64,000 nucleotides of DNA from Tribonema minus (lineage: Eukaryota > Sar > Xanthophyceae > Tribonematales > Tribonemataceae), in NCBI GenBank assembly GCA_017506865.1, contig JAFCMP010000540.1:124001-188000 (forward strand). The letters run 5' to 3'. The stretch's first letter is position 1. Every line of letters starts with the position of its first letter. Shown one piece after another: positions 23,101 to 35,200 of the stretch. Position numbers and translations under genes: made by a program. The notes under the pieces were generated by a model. That model saw only the letters and a program-made list of their open reading frames with translations. It was not told the origin of the DNA and ran no database searches.

Positions 23101-26100
23101 ATCAACGCAACCAGTTTGTATGCTTTGTGGCCAGGTGAGCGATTTGGGCCTTCTGAACTTGACAAGTGCCTGGCTGTTTTGCGCATGACTGCGGCCAGAT
23201 TGCAGGGCAGAAACTTCAAAGTGCAACTTTACCTCAACAGCTCGCGCACCACCTGTGCCACAACCGCCAGCGTTCCCCACACCCGTCTGCTTGTACACTG
23301 TGATACAATCTGCATACTTTTGCACCAAGGACACGCTCAAGCATTGAGGTCATGACGCTAAACAAGCCGCTCCTTTGCTTGGTACCTACCTCTGGCCCCC
23401 CGAGCACAGTGCCCAGTGTATGGCCGTCTGTGTCACAAGCTTCTTGGATTTATATTGCTGTGTACCCGCCTTGCGTTGGTCAGTGAAAGCGCTGTATGTT
23501 GCACGAGTTGATGGTAGGAAACAAGCTACAGCATCGCTGGCTGTGTTCATTTGGTCATGACCTTCTCATCGCAAGTGGCATTACTACACAGAGTCTGCCA
23601 TGCGTAAAGGCCAAAATGTTGAATGCTGCTCTCAGAACCGTCTCCAGGAAATGCACGCAAAATTGAGCAACCTGCATTGTTCACTGTGCGTGACGTGGGG
23701 TAACGGTATTTTGAATTATCGTAGGGCGATCTAGGTATTGTCAGCACAAGCAGCACCCAGACATTTGTTTTGCTTTGTCCGGCATGCAGGGGAGAGGTAC
23801 ACCTGCATCTGCCACACCAGCCCGGTCTGGACGAAGGCGCAGCACAGAGACTAGGACCTGGTGAGCCAATCAAGTCTATACCTTGTGGACTAAATCAATG
23901 CAGCAGCAGCCACAAAGACTGAATCTAGCACTTGATGTGGCAAGTTCACAGCCTGCAACATCCAACTCTCAAACAGCCTGCTGTATTTGTTCAAGGGGCC
24001 AACATACAAACAAGCAGATGCTAAAAACTGCAGGCAAGCTGCCGTATGGTCTACTGGTACAATTTAATCAGTTGGAAATCTGGGCTATGCAGGCAGGCAC
24101 AACGCTACCAGTGCATAGCAGCAGAGGAAGCAGGGACGCTGACCGGTGCGAAAGCAGAGAAGTGATCATTACATCAGACCAAACACAATTGCTTCCCGTC
24201 GCGTGGGGACATAAACTTCCTCAGAAAATGACAGAACCTGCCAGAACTTGCAAAGAAGCTTCCGAGAGCAACTTGGCTTGAACCAGTGCTTCCAAGAGCA
24301 ACCTGCAGAAGAATCCTGAGGTCCTCCTGAACTACCAGTAATACCCAATATTCCTACAGATCAGATGCTTGTTGTAAGATGGTGTTCATGCTGTCATGCA
24401 TCTGTGCCCGGCATGTAGAAGTACAAGGAGAGATCATGCTGCCAGCTTGTCAAACGTAGCTTGCCATGAACCCCACAAGTTCAACTGCAAGTTAGACCTC
24501 GTTAGTATACAAGTGAGTCTGAGTGTGTAACAGGCCCTTCACTTCCCTTCCCTTCACACTAATGTAAGGCATCATCGATGCCCGAATGTCCCTGCCCCTA
24601 GCGCAGGGACCATCGTCAAGCACGGTCTCATATACAGCGTATTGAACCACAGCTCAGGCCGCATTGCGCTTGCATGTATGTGTAACTCAGGCTAGTTGTG
24701 CTCGTCTGCTCACCAGACTTGCAGGCGTGGTGCATGATGCGCTCCCATGTTGTTATGATGCAGATGGTATTGTCTGTTGTTCGAAAGACTGGGGTTGAGT
24801 ATGTGTGGCCAAATACACATGTAGCTCATTCCCCACATTTCCCACAGGTGGTGTGCTGGCAGATGGCGAGCTGCTGGGGTGCTGCTTGCACTGCAATGAA
24901 CTTCAGGTGTCATACGCCATGACAGCTGGTGCAGGATTACCCTGTGGATGTGGAGCACTGTCACAAGCTAGTACTACACTGCTGGCCAGCAATACATCTG
25001 CTGCTTCTGGTGCACTGCCACCAGTACGATGGCCCCTCTACCAGACTCAAACAGCCGTTGCTCTCGTCATGACTACTCGAGGTGCGCAGCTTAAACTTGA
25101 TGTGTTTCATCATCGTGTGTGTATCATGGCATCAGTGTATTCCGTGCCATGCATTTGTTGAATGGTGTGCAGCATGCAGCTTAATACAACAAGCAGATCT
25201 GCTAAAGTATCAGTATCTTTTTTTTAAACATTCGCCAGCAACTGTTGTAAAGCTCCTACAACCGCATTGCAGTTCGCGTGATTGCAACTCCTTTGTGTAT
25301 GGCGCATCCATACACATGTTTATATGGATTTACTTATATATGTGTGTTGCATGTGTTTTTATTTGTTGACTCAGACTCGGACTTCAAGATGACAGCTGTT
25401 CATTCCTGCAATGACAATGCACCAGTGTTGTGCTTGCATAAGGAGCTCATGTGCTAGTGCTATTGGCCTCAACGCTAAAGGCATCAAGAGGTGTGTGGCA
25501 GTGTGACGGTGCGTGTGCTCACATGCATTCATATCTGGCTCTTGTCTGCACTGCAGAAATTGTCAACACATGCCTTTCTGCGGAAAGCAAGGCAGCCCTG
25601 GAGCTGTACCTGGTCAGTGTGGCAGGTGGCCAGCAGGCCAATGGCGACAAAGCCTGCACAGGTCAGTTGCAAGGTTCAAATCCCCACATGTCCTGCATTT
25701 CGCTGCAATTGATGTACCAGTAGTCCAAGTGAAAGACATCAAGACTCTGAGGCTTGATGCGCGCAGTGCTACCGTTCATCGCCACAAACCATTGCGCAAG
25801 CACAGGCGGTGGCAGTAGCGCCTCGGTGCTAGGTTGCACACGATATCAACCGTCATTGCGGCATGATTATCAGTGTAATGAACTGCGCCAACATTAAGTT
25901 GTGGCAAACGGCATATGCACAGAATATGAGGCAGACAGTTTGAACATTGCGTCTGGCTTCCCCAGTTGTGGCGACAGTACCACAAAGTAGAAGCAGCACG
26001 CATGAAACACTGATGGCTTTTCATCCTCAACATGACACGCCCACATGTGGTGTGCATATCAGACCGCTCAGCGTGTTACCTTGATGTGGCAAAGAAGAGA

Positions 26101-29100
26101 ATGATCAAGCTGTTGAATGCCATTCGCGTGCACACAAGAGGTATCAAAGATACTTAATGGAGTACATGTGCCAAACATCTGTGTGCGGTGATGTTCTCAA
26201 CACCACATGTGTCGCTCTCATTATGCTGCACCCCCTGCAGAGCCAGACCAGGATGTGCTTCCCGTGACATTCCCACCATCACTCAGTGCAGGTTGGCAAC
26301 CATCCACGCGCCCCAATACGGCGCATGCCATACACACCGGACGGCTAGACCATGGCGCAACATCTAAGGGCACTGCACCTGCCTCAGCAAGGCGGGAGAC
26401 CGCTGCTGTAGTCGCTGCTGCACAAGGGCTGCGTCAACTGGGAGGCGTAAGGGGCGTGCGACAGGCCATGTGCATGTTAGACATGGAGGGGCGCAGTACA
26501 GAGGGGCGGCATCATCCATGCCATCGCCAGTCACGTCGGGACATGGAGCCAAGTGAAGTTGTGTCGGCCAACCTGCCATCAGGCAGATCGGCACACACAG
26601 CAGCCCGGCATCAGTGGCAGCAAGGGGTGATACGACCCAGGACAGTCACTGGCACAAAAGCGCACCAATCGCTTGGCAAGCCTGAACACGGCATGCGGAG
26701 GTGTCAGACTGCACCAGATGTAGCTACCAACGTAAACTTCAAGAAGCAGGTGATTGGAGAGGATGCCTATCCTTGCCCGCTTGGCCACTGCAGCCCCATT
26801 GCCCATGGCCACTGCAGCCCCAGTGCTCATACAACACGACCTCTTGGCACATGCACAAGCGGTGGCGTCAAAGCCGGTGATGGGACGCAAGGACATGGAT
26901 CACCCACTGCCGACAAGCTGCAGGTGCTGGTGCACCCACGCCCGTTGCCCAAATCTACTGCTGCTGCAGTGATGGCCTTCAAGCACATGGGCAACGCCTG
27001 CCGCAAAACGCCCCCTGGTCGTAGCGCAGATGCGCCGGGCACAATGCAAATGCCTCATAACGACGACAGTAGCAGGAGTACTAGTGGTAGTGATGCTGCC
27101 CACAAAGCTCAGCTCAAGCCTGGCGGTGTTCAATGGCGCAAACACAGTGCAGTGCAACGTGTTAGGAAGGAACCAGCAGATGCTGCATGCATGGCGGCAC
27201 CTGCTTGTGGATGGATTCGTTTCTTGAATGATCTGGAGAGGAGCCGGCGGTTGAACCAGTACACACCTGGACACTGCAAGTCAGAACCAGCACTCACCAC
27301 AGGTGCGTTGCTGTCCACATCAAAAAACTTTGCTGGAAATTTGCATGTGACACTGTGTTAGAGCTGTTGATGCGGGCAGGTGGCATGGTTTTGTGCAGTA
27401 CGATGATGCCAAGTGAGTCCTCATCTTCAAAATCCTCAAATTTCGACACATCATGATGTTCAGCGTACATGCTTGGCACTGTAGCACAATGCAACACCTT
27501 GTTGACTTCTGGGACATGGTTGTAAAGCTATTCTGAGATCGCCATGTTGACCACTATCCTCAAATTTCGACACATCATGATGTTCAGCGTACATGCTTGG
27601 CACTGCAGCACAATGCAACACCTTGTTGACTTCTGGGACATGGTTGTAAAGCTATTCTGAGATCGCCATGTTGACCACTGTTCTTGCTGATGGCTGTGAT
27701 TCCCTCATGCACAAATACTTCAGGAGGCCATAAGAACAATCATCACCGGCAGGAAGCAGTCACCAAGGGAACGTCAACGGTCACTGGACTGGTGAAAGGC
27801 GCCTCTGCATCTCTCATTGACAGGTAACGGTCACTGCGTTGCTGCCCTTACTGATAGCGCATGTTAAGGGAGGTGTAGCAGCGATAGGTATTTGAACATG
27901 AGCATACATAGTGTTTCGACGCTGTGGCTGGTGCGCGGCATCGTTTTGTTGACGTCCTGTCCAGGTTGAAGTGGGTGTTGGCATTATTAGTCACTGCCTA
28001 CATGGCCAGCAAAATTGGCTATCGCAAGGAATACGCAGGACCACATCATTGCCGGTCAGAGTCAACCACATATCTTTCTGTTCATTGATACTGGGGGGCA
28101 TAGTATATCATAACATGCGTTGTGCCCTCCAAGTACTTTGCGATATGGCGTAGCGCAAAATGTGAAACAGACGTGCATCCGGTTTCACAGATCACAAGCA
28201 CCTTGCCTTGAAACGCTCATGCACATCCATGAGGTAGATGTTTAAACTTCTTCAAGGCGGATGAACTTCTTGAAGCATCTGCACTCATGAGGGAAATGTG
28301 CCTCGCTGATTCATGTTCGACATTGCGGTGGCACAGTACCTTTTGTAGCATAACACATGTAGTGGGGTGTGGGCTGGAACGTACCCTCAGGGTTGTCAGC
28401 CCTCCACTGCTTATCCATCAAGATTTCATGACCACAACACAACAGGTGGGCGTCTACGGCGCCCCCTGACTGGGGAAGGTTAATGCTGCAGTAAGGCTCT
28501 CATCGCGACTCCTACTATCACGAATATGGTCAAGCCAAGCCTCCATGTCTGGTTGTGTTGTCTGCCATTGCCTGTCCCCAGAGTTTTGTTCGCCACTACA
28601 GAAGTCTTGGTTGACCAGAATTCCAACCCTGATGCACTGCATGGTGCTGTGCAGGGGCAAGTCCAAGGCGCCACCGGCTGTGCTCACTCCAAAACGCGTG
28701 GTCACTCTACGCGCATCAGCACTCTCCATTGCAAGGCAGGCTCATGTCCTGTCCTTTCTATCAGGGCAGATTCCGCCAACCAATGCCAACAGTGCCACCG
28801 GTGGTGGTGAAGTGAGCGACTCTGCCTTTGTGCAATTGATGGGCGGAATGAGCTCTGCCAGGCGCAATCGCCTGGTGGCGGCCAGGCAGGCGCGCGTGGA
28901 CGTGCTGCTGCATGAGCAGCGCCTAAGAGGTGTGTACGGAGGTGTGCGTATATGTATGCACTTCTGCATATGTCTCCTGTTCAACGCTAACGCTCAGGCG
29001 TCCATGGGTGCACTATTAGTTTGCTGGCAGACATGACAACTTCAGAGTCGAGACATGCATGATTCAGAAGTTGGTGCAGGCAAGACTGGGGATGCACTGA

Positions 29101-30089
29101 GGAATAGGCTTCGTTGTGGGAAAGAAACAATTCTGGCGCAGTCTGCTTGTCAACGATGGTTCTCTACTATTACTGCTCATCATCATCTTGCAAGATGTGA
29201 CCACACTGCTGACAGTTGCAAGATGCAATCACGCCTTTGACAGGCGCACTTTCCTGTTCAAACGGTTGCTGTCACTGCAGTCAAAGAGCAGGCGGCACGA
29301 GCACGATACCAAGTGCAGGCAAGGCTAATGTCTGATTCTCATGAGGCACCGGCCAAAGAGGTTGCAGACCCAGATCGGGACGACAGGCTGACTGCTCGTC
29401 AAAGGGCCAAGGTGAGTTGTATTACCTGTGCAGCGTCTGAGAGTACGCATGGCAACATACCAGGTCACCAAGGTTGATGAACATCACTTGAAGGTGCTGT
29501 GTGAGAGAGTCAGGTCACGTGTTTGTACAGATGAAGAATAACCCACGCATTGATGTCAACAAATGGCTTGTGAAAACACAATCATGTGCACTGGGCAGCA
29601 GCAGATGCAGCCGTGTGATGCACAAAGCATATGCTGCTGAGTTCATGGGACATGGCCACCCTGAATTAAAGTGTGTGTTTTGTGCTTTGCGTGATATGCT
29701 GTGATATGCTTGACATTTGTTGGATCACCAAATGCAGTTCTGTGAACCACAGTTATATGTTCTGTGAAGCGTTGAAAGACACCGTTGCTAAATTCATATG
29801 TGCCATGGCCAGTCTGAATGAAAAGTGTGCAATCTGCTTTGCGTGTCATGCTATGCTTAACATTTGCTGTCATCTGGATGCAGGCATTGCAACAACCATC
29901 TTGCAATTTTCATCCACTACGGTAGCATCGCATGTGGGTCGGCTGATTATTGTGCACTTTCTGCATTGTGTGCAGCATGACCAAGATCTTGCGTGGGGCT
30001 ACATGCGACAACTGGAAGTTGCCCGCGTGCAACTGTGGGAAGAGCTCCGCGATGTTGCTCCCAGGGCACAGCCTGTCAGCGGCTTGTGA
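17155..30089 (+). CDS. Large protein with three cyclic-nucleotide-binding-like domains
   Basis: Proposed exons: 17155-17322, 18303-18368, 18944-19141, 19799-19974, 20356-20501, 20759-20907, 21032-21190, 21469-21989, 22224-22269, 22716-23134, 23790-23860, 24848-25081, 25557-25625, 26241-27302, 27724-27823, 28655-28929, 29281-29411, 29976-30089 (about 1367 residues). Each CNB-like unit shows the jelly-roll entry pattern: WEYGDVIFNKGTKATRGYTV with MTGSVVL; LWEPTVIYKEGSIGQEFWIL with LSGSAEV; FVCFVARGEVHLHLP with GPGGVLADGELLG. CNB closing strands appear as VELLSISLEDFEGHV and TVRTRYSMVELLLLP. The phosphate-binding cassettes look degenerate, so ligand binding is doubtful. Two introns use GC donors (18369, 21990). 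The tail is Arg/Gln-rich and probably helical (RRNRLVAARQARVDVLLHEQ). Exons at 20356-20907 and the joins after 27302 rest mainly on phase; without that donor the protein would end at a stop at 27361. A ciliary role is only a guess from DRC7 nearby. Confidence 0.72.
27432..27679. repeat. Tandem duplication, 124-bp unit, two copies
   Basis: ATCCTCAAATTTCGACACAT begins at 27432 and again at 27556, and the near-identical copies run to GTTGACCACT at about 27679. The array lies in a proposed intron of the CNB gene (27303-27723), just after an in-frame stop that would end the protein if the donor at 27303 were not used. Confidence 0.9.
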
Positions 30090-30741
30090 ATGATGACCGT
30101 GCATCAAATGGCCATAGACTGCCATGGCCTGCGATGCCATGCTGCTCGACCATTGTGGGGACTCTTGTGGTGCTAGTACTTGCCGCGATTCCATTCACGA
30201 CAGTGATGATGCGACCTAACATTCAATCCACTCTTGCACAGCAGCAGGGCCACATCAGGCATGTGCCACGAGGATCTTGAGATGAGACTGCAGTCTCTTC
30301 AGATGATGCAATTGCGCTCTTCCACATCATGTCCCTGCTCATATACCAACGCTGCTGCATGCATGGTCGCGTGTCCGTTTCTTTGTCCAATGGTTGCCCA
30401 CACAACGTTAGCAGTGCTGTTCAATGCGAGCTAATCAGTGCAATGCTGGTGAACCAGGCTTGTTGTGGTGCTCAGTTCGCTGCGGTGCACCGCCAAAAAA
30501 AGACCTAAACAAACAGAAGTGTTATTGGTAGACTGCAGTGATCATACCGCGCGCATGGATGCATTGCGTTTTTGTGCCAATTGAGGCGAGGCACAGAAAG
30601 AATAGATGTGATGCATATGAAGCCAACGCAAATAAGCATGCGTGAGCATCATGAAGTCATGTGCTGGCTATTTCCACATGTACATTATATAGGTGCTCTA
30701 TGTACCAAAAGCCCACATTCTCCCAAGCAGGTAATCGCAAG
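30090..30741. other. Convergent intergenic region, CNB gene / methyltransferase
   Basis: About 650 bases between two stop codons on opposite strands; presumably both 3' UTRs. I see no gene, and only a small palindrome (GCGGTGCACCGC near 30480). Confidence 0.5.
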
Positions 30742-32144
30742 CTATGGCTTGTAGTCTTTGTAAGCGACTACTGCTATGAATGGGTCGCCGCCAACATTCA
30801 ACCCCACCACCTCCCTTGCAAAGCTTGCAAAAATGCCAGCTATGCTTGCGTCCTTCATAATAACCTCCGGCTCTGTGAACCCTTGCGGCGATCCTGCTTC
30901 TCCAACCGGCTGCACACTGCGAAAGTAGCTTGATACAAGGGCCGCTCGGCCGGCATCGTCCCTGTCTATCCAAGCGGTTATGGCCTTGTTGCCAAACATG
31001 CGGTTGCTGAAGGAGAATATGGCCACACCGCCAGGTTTGAGGACGCGATATACATCGCCAAAAATGCGCTCTGGCTGTTGAAGGTACTGCACGCTCACTG
31101 CACACACAACAGCGTCGTATTGCTCAGAGTCAAAAGGTAAGTAGGGGTCGGCGTTCAAGTCCTGAACGCGAATGTCAGTCAGTTGAGGGTTGCGTTGAAG
31201 CTCTTCTCGGTTGAGGCCATGGCCATCAACTTGTGCGTATCTGACATCTGAGGGCAGGTGAGACACCCAGCTGCTCATCATGTCCAGCACCGTCCCGCCC
31301 GCAGGAATGCGTTCCCGATACAGGTCTGTGAGCTTTGATGTGAAAGAGCTGCGGCGATAAAGAAAGCAAAGAATTGGTGCAGTCAGCACTGCAATCAGAT
31401 TAAGGGCCAGAGGGGTCCGCTACACCCAAGAAGTGCCTGCATGGTTGTACAGGCGGCTCTGGTTACGCCAACGAAGTGTCGTCATGTTGTTGTTGAGCTG
31501 AAGCACACAGAGCTGCATGCTCTTGAGCATATGCTTATCGGCCGTCTACCATCTGCCTCCATTTCCAAGGCAATCATGATTGCTGATGCAAATTCCACGA
31601 CCATATACCAAGTACACACACTGTGCTGAGGAGCTCGATTCAAAGCAACAGATGCCAGTGTGTACAAACTTGCTGTACACACGGCATCTACAATAGAGGC
31701 ATGCAGTTGCAGCTTTGCAGAAGGCGTTTCGACCTCTTGTCTTGGAATTTGAATTGACAAGGGTAGTTGGCTGGCAGCTTCACTGGCACGTTCACGCTAG
31801 ACATTATGTCAAGACATTCTGGCAGCTTCACGGGCACGTTCACGCTAGACATTCCAGATAGAACACTGATCGCTGCGACGATTTTAGTTCTGCGTGACTT
31901 GCCTGTCAACATGGAATACCAATCTTGGCGTGTTGTACCAATAGGCATCTGGTGCTGTGTCGTACTTCCGTCGGTCGCTCTCCGATAGCACGGGTTGAAC
32001 AGGAGGGGTGCCGGTGCTAGCAGCAGACATGCAAAGATGCTGCTGTTCTCGTCGTGAGGGCAACGAAGGCCGGTTCGCCAGGAATCCATCGGCGCACGCA
32101 CACAAGTACGACAGCGCTGTAAGAGACGCCAGCCTACGCGTCAT
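30742..32144 (-). CDS. SAM-dependent methyltransferase (type 11 fold), plastid-type leader
   Basis: Two exons, 32144-31903 and 31348-30742, total 282 residues, joined through a GC-AG intron. The start ATG at 32144 gives MTRRLASLTALSYLCACADG, a basic then hydrophobic signal-peptide-like leader, followed by FLANRP. Phe directly after the likely cleavage site is the pattern of plastid precursors in secondary red-plastid algae. The mature part shows YNTPRLVFHVD, then SKLTDLYRERIPAGGTVLDM with MSSWVSHLP as motif I (about residues 98-112). It continues with DAVVCAVSVQYLQQPERIFG and VLKPGGVAIFSFSNRMFG, which are typical class I methyltransferase motifs. The substrate is unknown. A short 48-bp tandem repeat lies in the intron. 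The 3' end of the retrotransposon lies within about 140 bp upstream of the start codon. Confidence 0.88.
31772..31854. repeat. Tandem repeat, 48-bp unit, partial second copy
   Basis: TGGCAGCTTCACTGGCACGT at 31772 recurs at 31820 with one change, followed in both by TCACGCTAGACATT. It lies close to the GC donor of the methyltransferase intron. Confidence 0.8.
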
Positions 32145-32281
32145 CGTATCTATACACGCAGGTAGCTTGTCTGTAACATCTGACACACACACCTCGGACA
32201 AACTTCAAGAATGAAGTTGTATATTATGTCCTGGACCGCATGGGCTGCGCGCACGATAAATCGGGCTTGCAATAACTAAAT
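32145..32281. promoter_or_regulatory. Short gap between methyltransferase start and retrotransposon
   Basis: This 137-base gap must hold the methyltransferase 5' flank and the 3' UTR of the retrotransposon; their border is not visible. It includes an inverted repeat, AACTTCA/TGAAGTT, near 32202-32219. No terminal A tract or clear target-site duplication is seen. Confidence 0.35.
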
Positions 32282-35200
32282 CTACGGAGGGGCCGGCGGT
32301 TCGGCGCTGGCCGGCGAGGGCCGCGGCACTTGCAACAGTGCGATGCGGCGGTAAGCGCTGACGTCGCCATCAGGGGCAATGACTGCGTTCCAGTTGTCGA
32401 TCACGACACGTGTGAGCGCGCGCTGTAGCGCGAGGGAGGTGCGGCGGCGCCAGAAGGCAACGCGCTGCGCGAGATTGTAGCTGCCCTGCGAGCTCTGCTC
32501 GGCGAGTGCGTGTAGCAGCGCTTGGGTGTCGCGTGACATAGCGCCGAAGTGGTCAAAGGCTGCGGAAAATAGGGTGTGTGTAGTGGGGTCCAGGGCCCCT
32601 GAGACTACGTATGTGTCTATCTTTTCCTGCGAAGCCGATTCAAGCACGCGCTGCACATCGCGCGCGCCCCCCTGAGCCTGACGGAGGCGGGAGGGGCATG
32701 AGCTGTCACGTATGGTGACGTCTATGCAACAAGCTACTTCAAAGCCGCCGCGCAGTTTAGTGCACCGGCCTGCTGCTACCGCGTCGGCGCTCGGCTGCAC
32801 TTTAGGGACTGGAAGGCAGACCTGGTTGCCGCCAAAGACGATGTCCATGAACTTGTTGGACCCGTGGCGCGCCGCGTAGCGGCGGAAGGGGGCAAGGGTG
32901 TCCCGGTCGAGACCGCGGAGGTGGGCCACCTGCTTGAGCAGCTGAAAGAGCGCGTCTGCGAGCAAGTTGTGTCGCGTGACGTTAAGCCCTTGTGTGCAGC
33001 GGCGCAGGTGGGCACCCGAGTCCACTGGTCTATGGCACTTGGGGCACCGCGCCGCAGCGGGGGCGGGGCGCTCCACGCCCAGGTGGCGCCGCAGCGTCTC
33101 GCGGAATTCCGGCGGGGACATGGTCTCCGCTGGGTCAGTGCTCGGCAATTGCGCCAAGAAACCCATGGCCCCCTTAGAGGCGCCGCTGCGCCACGCCGCG
33201 ACTGCTTCCAACGCATTTGCTGCTTCAAGCCGACGCAGCTGCGTGGCGGCGAGCGCTGCGTCTAGCACCCGTGATAGCGCCGCTTGACGCCGCGGCAGCA
33301 CGGCGGCCGGCGGGGCCTGGGCAGAGCCTGGCTCGCGCGCCACCGCTGGCGCAGCAGCGCGGCGCGCGCCGGCGCGAGTCCGCATGCCCGACCCCGCAGC
33401 TCCGCCTGCCCGTTGCAGCAGATCGCGCAGCGCCCGCCATGCGCCGTCGTCCTGGCGCCAGTCCTGGTACCAGACCGTGGGCAGGAGCAGTGCGAGGGCC
33501 GCTGCAGCCTCATCGCTGCCGCTGCGCAGCTGCTGCAGGCAGGTAGCTATCTGGGTGAAGGTGAAGCCATAGCGGGCATGCTCTAGGACGCGGCTGCGTG
33601 CCACGACTGGAAATGCCGCCAGTGCCGGCCCCATGCACTCGAGGGAACGTGCAGCAAATGCGGCACATGCACGGGGCGCCGCGCCCAGCACGCCAAAGCC
33701 ACCACTCCCCAGCCGCAGATGCACGCGTACCTGCTGATGTGCTGGTAGCGTCACTGGGGCCTCGCCACCCCAGTCGGCGCCGCGTACCCATGCCACTGCC
33801 GCCGCCCACAGAGAGGGCGGCGCCGCCGCCGCCGAAACCGCCGGCGGGCCGCGGCAATCGTCACCCGCCGCCGGCGCGCGCTGGTGGGCCGGCGGCGTAA
33901 GACCCGCCGATGGCTCCTGCGCCAGCGCGGCCACGGCCGCTAGCGTGATGGCGTCGAAGCGCCGTAGCTCCTCGTGCGTGAGGGATGGCGCTGTATTGCG
34001 CGAGACATGCCCTGCGCGGGCGGGGACGGCAAGACGCAGAATGGAGAAGGCAGCCTGCACATCCTCCATCTGCACAAGCTCCGCAACCAGGCGGTCGGTG
34101 CCGGGGGCACGAAGGGTCGCCGCCACTTGCGCGCGCACGAAGCCCTCGGTGCCGACCGGCACCCCCATCAGCGTGATGCCGTCGTCACATACTGGTACGG
34201 GGACATTGGCGGCGGCAAAGACGGCGGCGGCGCGCTCGCGGGCGCCGCCTGAGGCCGGCACCAGCGCCGCGCATTTCGTGACGTTGACCTGAATGTTGAG
34301 CTCGCTCAGCGCCTGTTGTATGAAGCAGAACGCGCGGCCAACGTGGCCGAGCACCGGCGCGTCACAACTGGGCGTCATGATGGTGAGGTCATCGAGGTAG
34401 CCCGGAAGCGCCAGTTGCGGGAACTTGGCGCGGGCAGCCACCATGGTGCCGCGCAGTGCCAGCGCGAACAGCAGCGGCCCCAATGGGTCGCCCTGCTGCA
34501 CGCCCTGTTGGGGGAGGATGATGGCGGCGTCGGCGTGCCCATCTAGGCCAAATTGTAGCCAAGGGGCCCAGCCGGGGCCGTAGATGTGCTCGACGTAGCC
34601 GTACAGGCCAGGCAGATGCTCGGCCACCGCGGTGAGGACTGCCGAGCGCGACAGCGCGTTGAAGGCATTACTGCCGTCAATGGCAAGGAGCACGCCGCCG
34701 CACTCATGCGTGAGCTGCGCCATGAGCGTCACTCTCTCTGCGCCCCCCCGCGCGCCGACCCCAAACTGGCCAATTGGTTCCAGCAGCGCGGAGACGCAGT
34801 CCCGGGTGTCCGTGCAGAAGGTGCGGGCGAACAGGCGGCGGATGGTGTCGCCGCACGCGATGGGGCGCGCCTTCTCGCCCACAGCGCTGAGGCGCGCGGC
34901 CGCGTGAAGGCGCCAAAAGGGGGCGGGCAGCGCGGCGGGGGTGGAGTACACTGCGGTACCCAGCCACGCCAGCAGCTCAAGGAGCCAGTCAACCGTGCGC
35001 CCCGACGCGTGCGCCGTGTGCCGAACGCACTGCTGGAGGTGGGAGTTGCGCAGCCCAGAGGGACCGGCGGCCGAGCCAGGGTTGGCGGCGAGGATGGCCT
35101 CGCGCAGCCCGTCCGCCGTGAACGAAGCGCCGTTGAGTGGTGCTGCCGCTGCCAGCGCCGACGCCGCCACCGAGCTGCGCGCTCGCGTTGCCGCGGCATC

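Noticed and set aside
22772..23188. Ala-rich plus-strand frame as an alternative reading of CNB exon 10
   Set aside because: It is closed by stops before the acceptor, and its phase does not fit the next exons, whereas the adjacent frame fits at both ends.
25660..25700. GGTTCAAATCC resembling a tRNA B box
   Set aside because: The flanking bases do not form a T stem, and no acceptor stem or convincing A box with correct spacing is present; the site lies in an intron.
27303..27361. Stop at 27361 taken as the certain end of the CNB gene
   Set aside because: A donor at 27303 and several phase-compatible downstream exons make read-on more likely, though not proven.
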